The notes under the pieces were generated by a model. The model was not told the DNA's origin, made no database searches, and saw only the letters and a list, made by a program, of their open reading frames with translations. From NCBI RefSeq assembly GCF_010993975.1, contig NZ_JAACZO010000008.1, positions 1-64,000 on the forward strand: a stretch of DNA of 64,000 bases. The letters run 5' to 3'. Positions within the stretch are counted from its first letter, which is position 1. Each line of letters begins with the position of its first letter. Origin of the DNA: Halomonas faecis (lineage in GTDB: Bacteria; Pseudomonadota; Gammaproteobacteria; Pseudomonadales; Halomonadaceae). Both the position numbers and the translations under genes were made by a program. Positions 40,819 through 50,327 of this stretch are shown piece by piece.

Positions 40819-41264
40819 ATCGCTGGCAGCCCCACGTCACCGTGGCCACCGTGGTGGAGCGCGCCGGCCGTTTCCTGATGGTGGAGGAGCGCCCCGACGG
40901 CGGAGAAACGCGCTTCAATCAACCGGCCGGGCACCTGGAACCCGGCGAACGCATCCGCGAGGCGGCACTGCGCGAACTGCGCGAGGAGACCGCCTGGCAG
41001 GTCGGCATTACCGACTATCTGGGCATGTACGTCTATGAAGCCCCGAGCGGCGCCACCTTCCATAGCCACGGCTTCTTCGGAATGGCGCTGGCCCATCTCG
41101 GCACGCCACTGGACTCCGACATTCTCGGCGTGCACTGGCTGACCCTGGAGGAACTGGAAGCGCTGGAGCGTGCCGGCCAGTTGAGAAGCCCCCTGGTCAT
41201 GCGCCGCGTACGCGATGCTCTGGCCGGCAAGTTCTATCCCATGGACGTGATCCACGAGCGATAG
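40815..41264 (+). CDS. nudJ: Nudix phosphatase NudJ
   Basis: Hydrolyses HMP-PP and nucleoside di/triphosphates in E. coli. 149 residues, ATG at 40815 overlapping the rluE stop by 4 bp, with GGAGGAG upstream. The Nudix box is [21 protein letters not shown]; the residue after the box Thr is Ala instead of Gly, which is tolerated in NudJ. It is followed by the 7-bp repeat array and mnmA. Confidence 0.92.
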   Translation: MNRWQPHVTVATVVERAGRFLMVEERPDGGETRFNQPAGHLEPGERIREAALRELREETAWQVGITDYLGMYVYEAPSGATFHSHGFFGMALAHLGTPLDSDILGVHWLTLEELEALERAGQLRSPLVMRRVRDALAGKFYPMDVIHER

Positions 41265-41270
41265 AATCAG

Positions 41271-41394
41271 CTACGAGTTACGAGCAGGCTCGAAGCTCGA
41301 AGCTCGAAGCTCGAAGCTCGAAGCTCGAAGCTCGAAGCTCGAAGCTCGAAGCTCGAAGCTCGAAGCTCGAAGCTCGAAGCTCGAAGCTCGAAGC
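41271..41394. repeat. Heptanucleotide tandem array, 14 perfect GAAGCTC units, locus 4
   Basis: Perfect GAAGCTC (equivalently CTCGAAG) repeats from 41292 to 41389 (98 bp), led in phase by CTACGAG, TTACGAG and CAGGCTC and ending GAAGC. It lies between nudJ (stop 41264) and mnmA (start 41447). The unit matches the CTCGnnn consensus of locus 1. A transcript could form serial mini-hairpins (GCU-CGA-AGC). It is not a CRISPR: there are no spacers. Confidence 0.97.
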
Positions 41395-41404
41395 CAGGAT
41401 AAGG

Positions 41405-41410
41405 TACAAT
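41405..41410 (+). promoter_or_regulatory. Candidate -10 of a mnmA promoter abutting the repeat array
   Basis: TACAAT at 41405-41410, 37 bases before the mnmA ATG. The matching -35 window (about 41381-41388) falls inside the last heptad units and does not match TTGACA, so promoter strength would rely on other contacts or the gene may be read through from nudJ. Confidence 0.4.
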
Positions 41411-41446
41411 CCCGTCCCATTCGAGATACATCACCCGAGAGCGCCC

Positions 41447-42573
41447 ATGACCGCCACCCCTGGCAAGGTGATCGTCGGCATGTCCGGCGGCGTCGACTCC
41501 TCCGTCTCCGCCCTGTTGCTGCTCGAGCAGGGCTACCGGGTCGAAGGCCTGTTCATGAAGAACTGGGACGAAGACGACGGCACCGAGTACTGCACCGCCA
41601 AGGCCGACCTGGCGGACGCCGAGGCCGTGTGCGAGAAACTCGGTATCAAGCTCCATACGGCCAATTTCGCCGCCGAATACTGGGACAACGTCTTCGAGCA
41701 CTTCCTCGCCGAATACCGGGCCGGGCGCACGCCGAATCCGGACATCCTGTGCAACCGCGAGATCAAGTTCAAGGTATTCCTGGAGTATGCAGAGATGCTC
41801 GGTGCCGAGAAGATCGCCACCGGGCACTACGTACGTCAGGGCGAAGTACGCGGCGACATCGACGGCCAGCTCCGCCCACGCCTGCTCAAGGGTCTCGATG
41901 CCAACAAGGACCAGAGCTACTTCCTGCACGCCGTGCCGGAAGCGGCCATCGCCCGCACGCTCTTTCCGGTGGGCGAACTGGAAAAGCCCGAGGTGCGCGC
42001 CATCGCCGAGCGCCATGGGTTGGCGACGGCGAGAAAGAAGGACTCCACCGGCATCTGTTTCATTGGCGAGCGGCGCTTCCGCGACTTCCTGAAGCAGTAC
42101 CTGCCCGCCCAGCCGGGGGTAATAGCAACACCAGAGGGCGACGTGATCGGCGAACACATGGGCCTCATGTACTACACCCTGGGCCAGCGCCAGGGACTGG
42201 GCATCGGTGGACTGACCGACTACCCCGAAGAGCCCTGGTACGTGGCCGCCAAGGATCTCGAGCGCAACGTTCTGATTGCCGTACAAGGCAAGCATCACCC
42301 CTTGCTCTACACCGACAGCCTCGCCACCGAACCCATGGACTGGGTGGCCGGTGAACCGCCCACCGGCACCGGACGCCTCACCGCCAAGGTACGCTACCGC
42401 CAGTCTGACGTGCCCTGTACCGTCCACACGCGGAAGGATGGCGGCGTGGAGGCGCGCTTCGATGCACCTCAGCGCGCCGTCACGCCCGGCCAGTCGCTGG
42501 TACTCTACGATGGCGAGATCTGCCTCGGCGGCGGGGTGATCCGCGACACTTGGAACGCCACGGAGGGTCGCCC

Positions 42574-42577
<4 letters not shown>
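41447..42577 (+). CDS. mnmA: tRNA-specific 2-thiouridylase MnmA
   Basis: Thiolates U34 of tRNA-Lys, Glu and Gln. 376 residues. PP-loop GMSGGVDSS (11-19), first catalytic Cys in [12 protein letters not shown], second in [11 protein letters not shown], and the C-terminal beta barrel. The stop overlaps hflD (ATGA). The window's three tRNA-Glu(TTC) genes are natural substrates. Confidence 0.97.
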
Positions 42578-44647
<2,070 letters not shown>

Positions 44648-44666
44648 ACCACCAAGGTGAGCGGCG

Positions 44667-44760
44667 CCGGGGACAGGCCGTAGAGGGGGTCTTTTGCCAT
44701 GGATGGCAAAAGTAGCGTACAGGGATGTATTTACAGCGCCCCTCGCAGGCCTGTCGCCGG
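44667..44760. repeat. Nested palindromic element between purB and roxA
   Basis: Outer arms CCGGGGACAGGCC (44667-44679) and GGCCTGTCGCCGG (44748-44760) pair with one mismatch. Inside them a perfect 10-bp stem CTTTTGCCAT / ATGGCAAAAG (44691-44700, 44703-44712) has a GG loop. GGGG/CCCC blocks between the arms could extend pairing. It resembles dispersed intergenic palindromic elements; identity and copy number elsewhere are unknown. Confidence 0.7.
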
Positions 44761-44814
44761 AACAGCCGCGACTCGAAGCCACCCATGGCTTCAGCATTGC
44801 AAGAGGTAGCCCCA

Positions 44815-45993
44815 ATGTCCTCCAATACCCCCCTGTCGATGCTCGGCGGCCTGAGCGCCGCCGAGTTCCTGCGCGACCACTGGCAGCGTAAGCCGCTGCT
44901 GATCCGCGGCGCCTTTCCCGACTTTCAATGTCCGCTCGACCCCGACGAACTGGCTGGCCTCGCCTGCGAGGAGGGCGTCGAGGCTCGCATCGTCGAAGAG
45001 CATGGCAACGATGGTCCCTGGCAGGTGAGCCACGGCCCCTTCGACGAGACCGTGTTCGCCGAGCTGCCCGAGCGCGACTGGACACTGCTGGTGCAGGCCG
45101 TGGACCACTACGTGCCGGAAGTGGCCGAGCTGCTCGATCGGTTCGACTTTCTGCCCCGCTGGCGACTCGACGACATCATGATCAGCTACGCCCCGCCGGG
45201 CGGCAGCGTTGGTCCCCATGTCGACCAGTACGACGTCTTCCTGCTCCAGGGCATCGGTCGGCGGCACTGGCAGCTGGGCGGCAAGGTGGCCGACGATGCA
45301 CCGATCATCGCCGGCATCGACCTGCGCATTCTCGAGCGTTTCGAGGTGACGCCGGGGGACGACTGGGTTCTCGAACCCGGCGACATGCTCTACCTGCCGC
45401 CCGGCTGGGCACACCACGGCGTCAGCCAGTCCGACGACTGCCTGACCCTCTCGGTGGGCTTCCGCGCTCCCTCCGCAGACGAAGCGATCACCTCCTTTGC
45501 CGACTATCTCGGTGAACAGCTGCCCACTTCGCTACGCTACGCCGACCCCGACCTGGCACCGCCCGACGACCCCGGCGAGCTGGACGCCGATGCCGTAGCG
45601 CGCATGCGCCGCCTCATTCTCGACACCCTCGACGACCCCGAACAGCTGGCTCAGTGGTTCGGTCGTGCGATGACCCAACCCAAGTACGTCGACCAGCTCG
45701 TTCCCAACGAGACAGCGACTCCGGTCGACGATCTTGTCGCCGCACTACACGACGGCGAAACCCTGCAGCACATGCCCGGTTCGCGTTTCGCGTGGCATGA
45801 TCTGGGCAACGGTCGCGCAACGCTGTTCGCCGATGGCGATGGCGTCGACTGCGAGCTGGGGCTGGCGCAGGCCCTGTGCGCGAACGCCCCGCTGGACGTC
45901 GAGCTACTGGACATCGCCGGCGCCGGCGAGACGATCACCGCTCTGCTGGATGCAGGCAGCCTCGGCTGGGTCGACGACGAGCAAGAGGAGTAG
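44815..45993 (+). CDS. roxA: Ribosomal protein uL16 arginine hydroxylase RoxA (YcfD)
   Basis: JmjC-type Fe(II)/2-oxoglutarate oxygenase; E. coli YcfD hydroxylates Arg81 of uL16. 392 residues. The metal motif HxD is H135-V-D137 in GPHVDQYDVF, the distal His is in LPPGWAHHGVS, and the N-terminal WQRKPLLIRGAFP is typical. ATG 44815 with AGAGG; an earlier in-frame start lies inside the palindromic element region and is unlikely. Near purB, as in enterics. Confidence 0.93.
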   Translation: MSSNTPLSMLGGLSAAEFLRDHWQRKPLLIRGAFPDFQCPLDPDELAGLACEEGVEARIVEEHGNDGPWQVSHGPFDETVFAELPERDWTLLVQAVDHYVPEVAELLDRFDFLPRWRLDDIMISYAPPGGSVGPHVDQYDVFLLQGIGRRHWQLGGKVADDAPIIAGIDLRILERFEVTPGDDWVLEPGDMLYLPPGWAHHGVSQSDDCLTLSVGFRAPSADEAITSFADYLGEQLPTSLRYADPDLAPPDDPGELDADAVARMRRLILDTLDDPEQLAQWFGRAMTQPKYVDQLVPNETATPVDDLVAALHDGETLQHMPGSRFAWHDLGNGRATLFADGDGVDCELGLAQALCANAPLDVELLDIAGAGETITALLDAGSLGWVDDEQEE

Positions 45994-46044
45994 CCGCTGG
46001 ATCAGCCCCGAGTACACGAGTACAAGAAAAGCGAGAGGTGAGAG

Positions 46045-46476
46045 ATGACGCAAGTGCTGGAGGTCCATGAGGGCGACTGGGAGACACTGGGGCCCGAGGC
46101 TACCGAGATCCGCCACGCGGTATTCATCGAAGAGCAGCACGTGCCCCAGGCGGAAGAGTGGGACGGTCGCGACCGCGACTGCATCCACTTCCTCGCACGG
46201 CTCGATGGCCGACCGGTGGGAACCGCGAGACTGCTCCCCGACGCCCATATCGGCCGTGTCGCCGTGCTTGCCGAGGCACGCGGCCTGGGCATCGGCGTGG
46301 CGCTGATGCGGGCCGCCATCGAAGCGGCGCGGCGCGACGGCCACCCCGCCGTGGAACTCGCCGCCCAGACCCATGCCCTGCCCTTCTACGAGCGCCTCGG
46401 GTTCAGGACCTTCGGCGAGGCGTTCATGGATGCCGGAATTCCGCATCGCAACATGCACTTGTCTTTCACCCCCTGA
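46045..46476 (+). CDS. GNAT acetyltransferase, ElaA/YitI-like
   Basis: 143 residues, single GNAT fold: the IRHAVFIEEQHVP start is common in this subgroup; the acetyl-CoA loop is ARGLGIGVALM and the C-terminal PFYERLGF is canonical. GAGAG lies just upstream of the ATG. It follows roxA by 51 bp and is likely cotranscribed. The substrate is unknown. Confidence 0.85.
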   Translation: MTQVLEVHEGDWETLGPEATEIRHAVFIEEQHVPQAEEWDGRDRDCIHFLARLDGRPVGTARLLPDAHIGRVAVLAEARGLGIGVALMRAAIEAARRDGHPAVELAAQTHALPFYERLGFRTFGEAFMDAGIPHRNMHLSFTP

Positions 46477-46860
46477 TATCTCCCCTCCGGCGAAATTCGG
46501 CTACAGGATCGCCTCCCTCGACAGCCTTCCTGTAGTCGAGCTACAACGCCTCCTGCCCCCAAGTGTCAATTGCCGAACCCCACTGTCGTGGGCCATAGTG
46601 AATACAAGACGAGGTTAAAACGACCGTTCGATCACTGACGGCTCGGTGCTTCACGGCGGTGCATTTTTCCTCGGCGATGGTTCGACCATGGCCGTAGAGA
46701 CATCCTCCACGATCTGGTTGAACCTGATGACGACTTCGCAGGTGCAGCATGACCGGTTTCGGGGCCGGCCCTGCCACTGCGGCAAGCACGAGACGGCAGC
46801 GATGCGCCTCCCAACGGCCCTCGACGTCGACGCCCCCCAACAGATCGGAAGGATGGTTCC
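46477..46860. other. 384-base non-coding region upstream of aceA
   Basis: No convincing gene. TTGCCG (46570-46575), 18-bp spacer, CATAGT (46594-46599) is a weak sigma70-like candidate that would leave a leader of about 255 nt before aceA. The aceA ribosome site is good (GGAAGGATGG). No perfect operator-like palindrome was noticed. Confidence 0.4.
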
Positions 46861-48456
46861 ATGTCATACCAAGACGACATCAAGGCACTGGCTCAACTCC
46901 GCGAAGCCCAGCGCGGCAAGTGGGACAACGTCAACCCCGAGCATGCCGCTCGCATGCGCGCCCAGAACCGTTTTCAGACCGGCCTGGACATCGCCCGTTA
47001 TACCGCCAGGATCATGCGCGAGGACATGGCCGCCTACGACGCCGACAGCTCGCAGTACACCCAGTCGCTGGGCTGCTGGCATGGCTTCATCGGCCAGCAG
47101 AAGCTGCTCTCCATCAAGAAGCACTTCGGTACCACCCAGCGCCGTTACCTGTATCTTTCCGGGTGGATGGTCGCCGCCCTGCGCAGCGAATTCGGCCCGC
47201 TGCCCGATCAGTCCATGCACGAGAAAACCACCGTGCCGTCACTGATCGAAGAACTCTACACCTTCCTGCGCCAGGCCGACGCCTGGGAACTCAACCACCT
47301 GTTCCGTGACCTGGAAGCCGCCCAGGAAGCCGGCGACAAGGCGAAGGCCGACGAACTGATCGCCAAGATCGATGGCCACGAGACCCACATCGTGCCGATC
47401 ATCGCCGATATCGATGCCGGTTTCGGCAACGCCGAGGCCACCTATCTGCTGGCCAAGAAGATGATCGAAGCCGGCGCCTGCTGCATTCAGCTCGAGAACC
47501 AGGTGTCCGACGAGAAGCAGTGCGGCCACCAGGACGGCAAGGTCACCGTGCCCCACGAAGACTTCATCGCCAAGATCAACGCCGTGCGCTACGCCTTCCT
47601 GGAGCTTGGCGTCGAGGAGGGCGTCATCGTCGCCCGCACCGACTCCCTGGGCGCCGGCCTGACCCAGAAGATCGCCGTCACCAAGGAGCCCGGCGACCTG
47701 GGCGACCAGTACAACAGCTACCTGGACGGCGACGAAATCGCCAGCGCCTCCGACATCGACAACGGCGATGTAGTGATCAAGCAGAACGGCAAGCTGGTCA
47801 AGGTCAAGCGCTTGGCCTCCGGCCTTTACCAGTTCAAGCCCGGCACCGGCGAAGACCGAGTCGTGCTCGACTGCATCACCAGCCTCCAGAACGGCGCCGA
47901 CCTGCTGTGGATCGAGACCGAGAAGCCCCATGTCGGCCAGATCAAGGGCATGGTGGATCGCATCCGTGAAGTCTGCCCGGACGCCAAGTTGGTCTACAAC
48001 AACTCACCGTCCTTCAACTGGACGCTGAACTTCCGTCAACAGGTCTTCGACGCCTGGGAGGCCGAGGGCAAGGACGTCAGCGATTACGACCGTGCCGACC
48101 TGATGAACGAAAAATACGATGCCACCCCGTTGGCCCAGCTGGCCGACGAATGGACGCGCAACTTCCAGCGCGATGGCGCGCGGGAAGCCGGCATCTTCCA
48201 CCACCTCATCACGCTGCCGACCTACCACACCGCGGCACTCTCCACCGACAACCTGGCCAAGGGTTACTTCGGCGACGAGGGCATGCTGGCCTACGTGACC
48301 GGCGTACAGCGCAAGGAGATCCGCGAAGGGATCGCCACCGTCAAGCACCAGGACATGGCCGGTTCCAACATCGGCGACGACCATAAGGAGTTCTTCCACG
48401 GCGACGCCGCCCTCAAGGCCGGCGGAAAAAGCAACACCATGAATCAGTTCGGCTGA
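46861..48456 (+). CDS. aceA: Isocitrate lyase, 531-residue Pseudomonas-type
   Basis: Glyoxylate-shunt enzyme cleaving isocitrate to glyoxylate and succinate. 531 residues, the longer subfamily seen in Pseudomonas aeruginosa rather than the 434-residue E. coli form. The catalytic-Cys motif is EKQCGHQDGK. DIDAGFGNAEATYLL binds Mg and substrate; SPSFNW closes the active site. It competes with Icd (38850) for isocitrate. Malate synthase is not in the window. Confidence 0.95.
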   Translation: MSYQDDIKALAQLREAQRGKWDNVNPEHAARMRAQNRFQTGLDIARYTARIMREDMAAYDADSSQYTQSLGCWHGFIGQQKLLSIKKHFGTTQRRYLYLSGWMVAALRSEFGPLPDQSMHEKTTVPSLIEELYTFLRQADAWELNHLFRDLEAAQEAGDKAKADELIAKIDGHETHIVPIIADIDAGFGNAEATYLLAKKMIEAGACCIQLENQVSDEKQCGHQDGKVTVPHEDFIAKINAVRYAFLELGVEEGVIVARTDSLGAGLTQKIAVTKEPGDLGDQYNSYLDGDEIASASDIDNGDVVIKQNGKLVKVKRLASGLYQFKPGTGEDRVVLDCITSLQNGADLLWIETEKPHVGQIKGMVDRIREVCPDAKLVYNNSPSFNWTLNFRQQVFDAWEAEGKDVSDYDRADLMNEKYDATPLAQLADEWTRNFQRDGAREAGIFHHLITLPTYHTAALSTDNLAKGYFGDEGMLAYVTGVQRKEIREGIATVKHQDMAGSNIGDDHKEFFHGDAALKAGGKSNTMNQFG

Positions 48457-48487
48457 ACGACGCCACGGAACGACGACTGGAACCCTT

Positions 48488-48513
48488 GGGAGGCCTTGCG
48501 CCTCCCTTTTTTT
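48488..48513 (+). terminator. Terminator of aceA
   Basis: 7-bp stem GGGAGGC / GCCTCCC with a CTTGC loop, then an uninterrupted run of seven T. It lies 32 bases after the stop. Confidence 0.9.
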
Positions 48514-48697
48514 CGTCTGCCCCTACCACTGGCTCAGTCTTTACCGACTTTGACAGCTCCGCTACGGCACCCTGTCATGGGATAGTGGTCAAATCTGGCA
48601 CACTTGGTATAAGCTGATTAACAAAACAGTGTTCCCTAACTAACGGACTCGGTGCCGGCCGACTCGCCTGGCACTCAACAAGACTGCGGAGGTCTTC

Positions 48698-49165
48698 ATG
48701 AAGCGTCTTCTCCCCATACTGGCCATCGGCATGCTGACACTAGCCGGCTGCGCCAACACCGCTCCTTATGGCGGCAACGTCTACAGCGGCAATCAGGCTG
48801 GCGCCGAACAAACGGTACGTTTCGGAACCATCCAGGCCCTACGCCAAGTGCAAATCCAGGCCGATAGCCGCGCCGGCGGCATCATCGGCACCGGCGGCGG
48901 TGCGGTGATCGGCGGCCTGCTGGGCAACCAGGTCGGTGGCGGCTCAGGCCGCACTCTGGCCACGGCAGCGGGAGCCATCGCAGGCAGCGTGGCCGGCAGC
49001 AAGGTCGAGGAGTCCGCCAACCGGGTCACTGCCTGGGAAATGGAAATCCGCCGTGATGACGGCATGAACGTCGTGGTGGTCCAGAAGGCCGACCAGGCTT
49101 TCGAGGTCGGCCAGCGCGTTCGCCTGGTCGGCAGCGGGACCAACGTGACCGTCGCCCCATACTGA
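48698..49165 (+). CDS. slyB: SlyB-like outer-membrane lipoprotein with glycine zipper
   Basis: 155 residues; lipoprotein signal with lipobox LAGC (Cys18), then a glycine-zipper membrane segment GTGGGAVIGGLLGNQVGGGSGR repeated as AGAIAGSVAGS (about 63-100), and a beta-rich C-terminal domain. This matches the SlyB/Pcp/17-kDa antigen family, which supports outer-membrane integrity. TATAAG at 48608-48613 could be part of its promoter. It is followed by a strong terminator. Confidence 0.85.
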   Translation: MKRLLPILAIGMLTLAGCANTAPYGGNVYSGNQAGAEQTVRFGTIQALRQVQIQADSRAGGIIGTGGGAVIGGLLGNQVGGGSGRTLATAAGAIAGSVAGSKVEESANRVTAWEMEIRRDDGMNVVVVQKADQAFEVGQRVRLVGSGTNVTVAPY

Positions 49166-49185
49166 GCGATTCGACGAGCCACCTA

Positions 49186-49224
49186 CGCGAAGGCCCGCGG
49201 CTAATGCCGCGGGCCTTCGCGTTT
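49186..49224 (+). terminator. Strong terminator after slyB-like gene
   Basis: Perfect 16-bp stem CGCGAAGGCCCGCGGC / GCCGCGGGCCTTCGCG with a TAAT loop followed by TTT. It can serve both this gene and the convergent one at 49264. Confidence 0.85.
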
Positions 49225-49263
49225 CGGCGCCTGACGGCCCAGTCGCAGCCGTCGGATTCTCAG

Positions 49264-49548
49264 TCAGTGGAAGTCGGCCTTGTTAAGCCCCCAACTGGCG
49301 AGCTTGCGGGCGATGAGCACGGCGATCCCGAGAAAGATCGCAATCATCAGCATGTCCACCGGGCGCACCAGCGTCGTCGCCCCGAGTATGGCCAATGCCA
49401 GACTCCACACGCCCCGGTTGTCGTCATCGTGCTTGATGACCCGCGGCAGGATCTTGTCTAGGCCTGGGCTGACGGAGGCCTCCCAGCGCGTGATGCTCAA
49501 GAACAGGATGAGGGCAAAGGCAATCAACCAGATCACGATCTCGATCAT
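49264..49548 (-). CDS. Small two-helix membrane protein of unknown function
   Basis: 94 residues; hydrophobic helix about 3-20 and another region about 50-80 with a break. ATG at 49548 has AGGAG eight bases upstream. I do not recognise a family. Charged middle loop KILPRVIKHDDDN. It is convergent with the slyB-like gene. Confidence 0.65.
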   Translation of the reverse strand: MIEIVIWLIAFALILFLSITRWEASVSPGLDKILPRVIKHDDDNRGVWSLALAILGATTLVRPVDMLMIAIFLGIAVLIARKLASWGLNKADFH

Positions 49549-49768
49549 GGGTAGTCTCCTGGATGGGTAAAATGGGGGTCGTGGTCAACCACGCGGAAAA
49601 GCGATTCGGGTAGGGTATCCGTGCCTCTTGGGCGGCGCAACCGCGCCAAAAGGCGTGAATGACGTTCAGCCGGCCCCGAGCGAAACTGAAATTCCCCCAT
49701 GCCCCCTGACACCGCCAGCCATGGCACGTTACCATGGTCATGACATGCACTCACCGAAAGGTTCATCA

Positions 49769-50251
49769 ATGCAGATTGCGCAGAATTCCGTCGTCGCCTT
49801 CCACTACACCCTGACCAACGATGCAGGTGAGGTGCTGGACAGCTCCGAGGGCCGCGATCCCCTGACCTACCTCCATGGTGCCGGCAACATCATCCCCGGC
49901 CTGGAGAAGGAGCTCGAGGGCCGTGAAACCGGCGAAAAGCTCAACGTGGCCGTGACCCCGGAAGACGGTTATGGCGAGGTTCAGCCTCAACTGGTGCAAG
50001 AGGTGCCGCGCGATGCCTTCCAGGGCGTCGAGGCCGTGGAGCCGGGCATGCAGTTCCAGGCGCAGACTCAGGGTGGACCGCTGATGGTCACCGTGACCAA
50101 GGTCGAAGGCGACACCGTCACCGTTGACGGCAACCACCCGCTGGCCGGCCAGAAGCTGAATTTCGACGTCGAAATCGCCGACGTTCGCGAAGCCAGCCAG
50201 GAAGAGGTCGAACACGGCCACGTGCATGGTGAAGGCGGCGCCGAGCACTGA
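49769..50251 (+). CDS. slyD: FKBP-type peptidyl-prolyl isomerase SlyD
   Basis: Folding helper and metallochaperone. 160 residues: FKBP core (SVVAFHYTLTNDAGEVLDSS, GRDPLTYLHGAGNIIPGLE) with the inserted-in-flap IF domain (about 70-125) and a short His/Glu-rich tail HGHVHGEGGAEH, suggesting limited metal binding. ATG 49769 with AAAGG upstream. A terminator follows at 50273. Confidence 0.93.
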   Translation: MQIAQNSVVAFHYTLTNDAGEVLDSSEGRDPLTYLHGAGNIIPGLEKELEGRETGEKLNVAVTPEDGYGEVQPQLVQEVPRDAFQGVEAVEPGMQFQAQTQGGPLMVTVTKVEGDTVTVDGNHPLAGQKLNFDVEIADVREASQEEVEHGHVHGEGGAEH

Positions 50252-50272
50252 GCCTTTGCACCGAACGCACTC

Positions 50273-50303
50273 ACGGGGGCAGCCAGTCGGCTGCCCCCGT
50301 TTC
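50273..50303 (+). terminator. Terminator of slyD
   Basis: Perfect 12-bp stem ACGGGGGCAGCC / GGCTGCCCCCGT with an AGTC loop, then TTTCGTT. Confidence 0.85.
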
Positions 50304-50327
50304 GTTGCCGACCTCCGCCGACGCTTT

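Noticed and set aside
41271..41394. Possible CRISPR array
   Set aside because: Unit is 7 bp and contiguous, no spacers, no cas genes in the window.
46002..46044. Heptad-like sequence before the GNAT gene (CGAG-spaced)
   Set aside because: Spacing of the CGAG cores is 8 and irregular, so it does not keep the 7-bp phase of the other loci.
46646..47245. 199-codon plus-strand frame upstream of and into aceA
   Set aside because: Out of frame with aceA and low-complexity within it; no similarity recognised.
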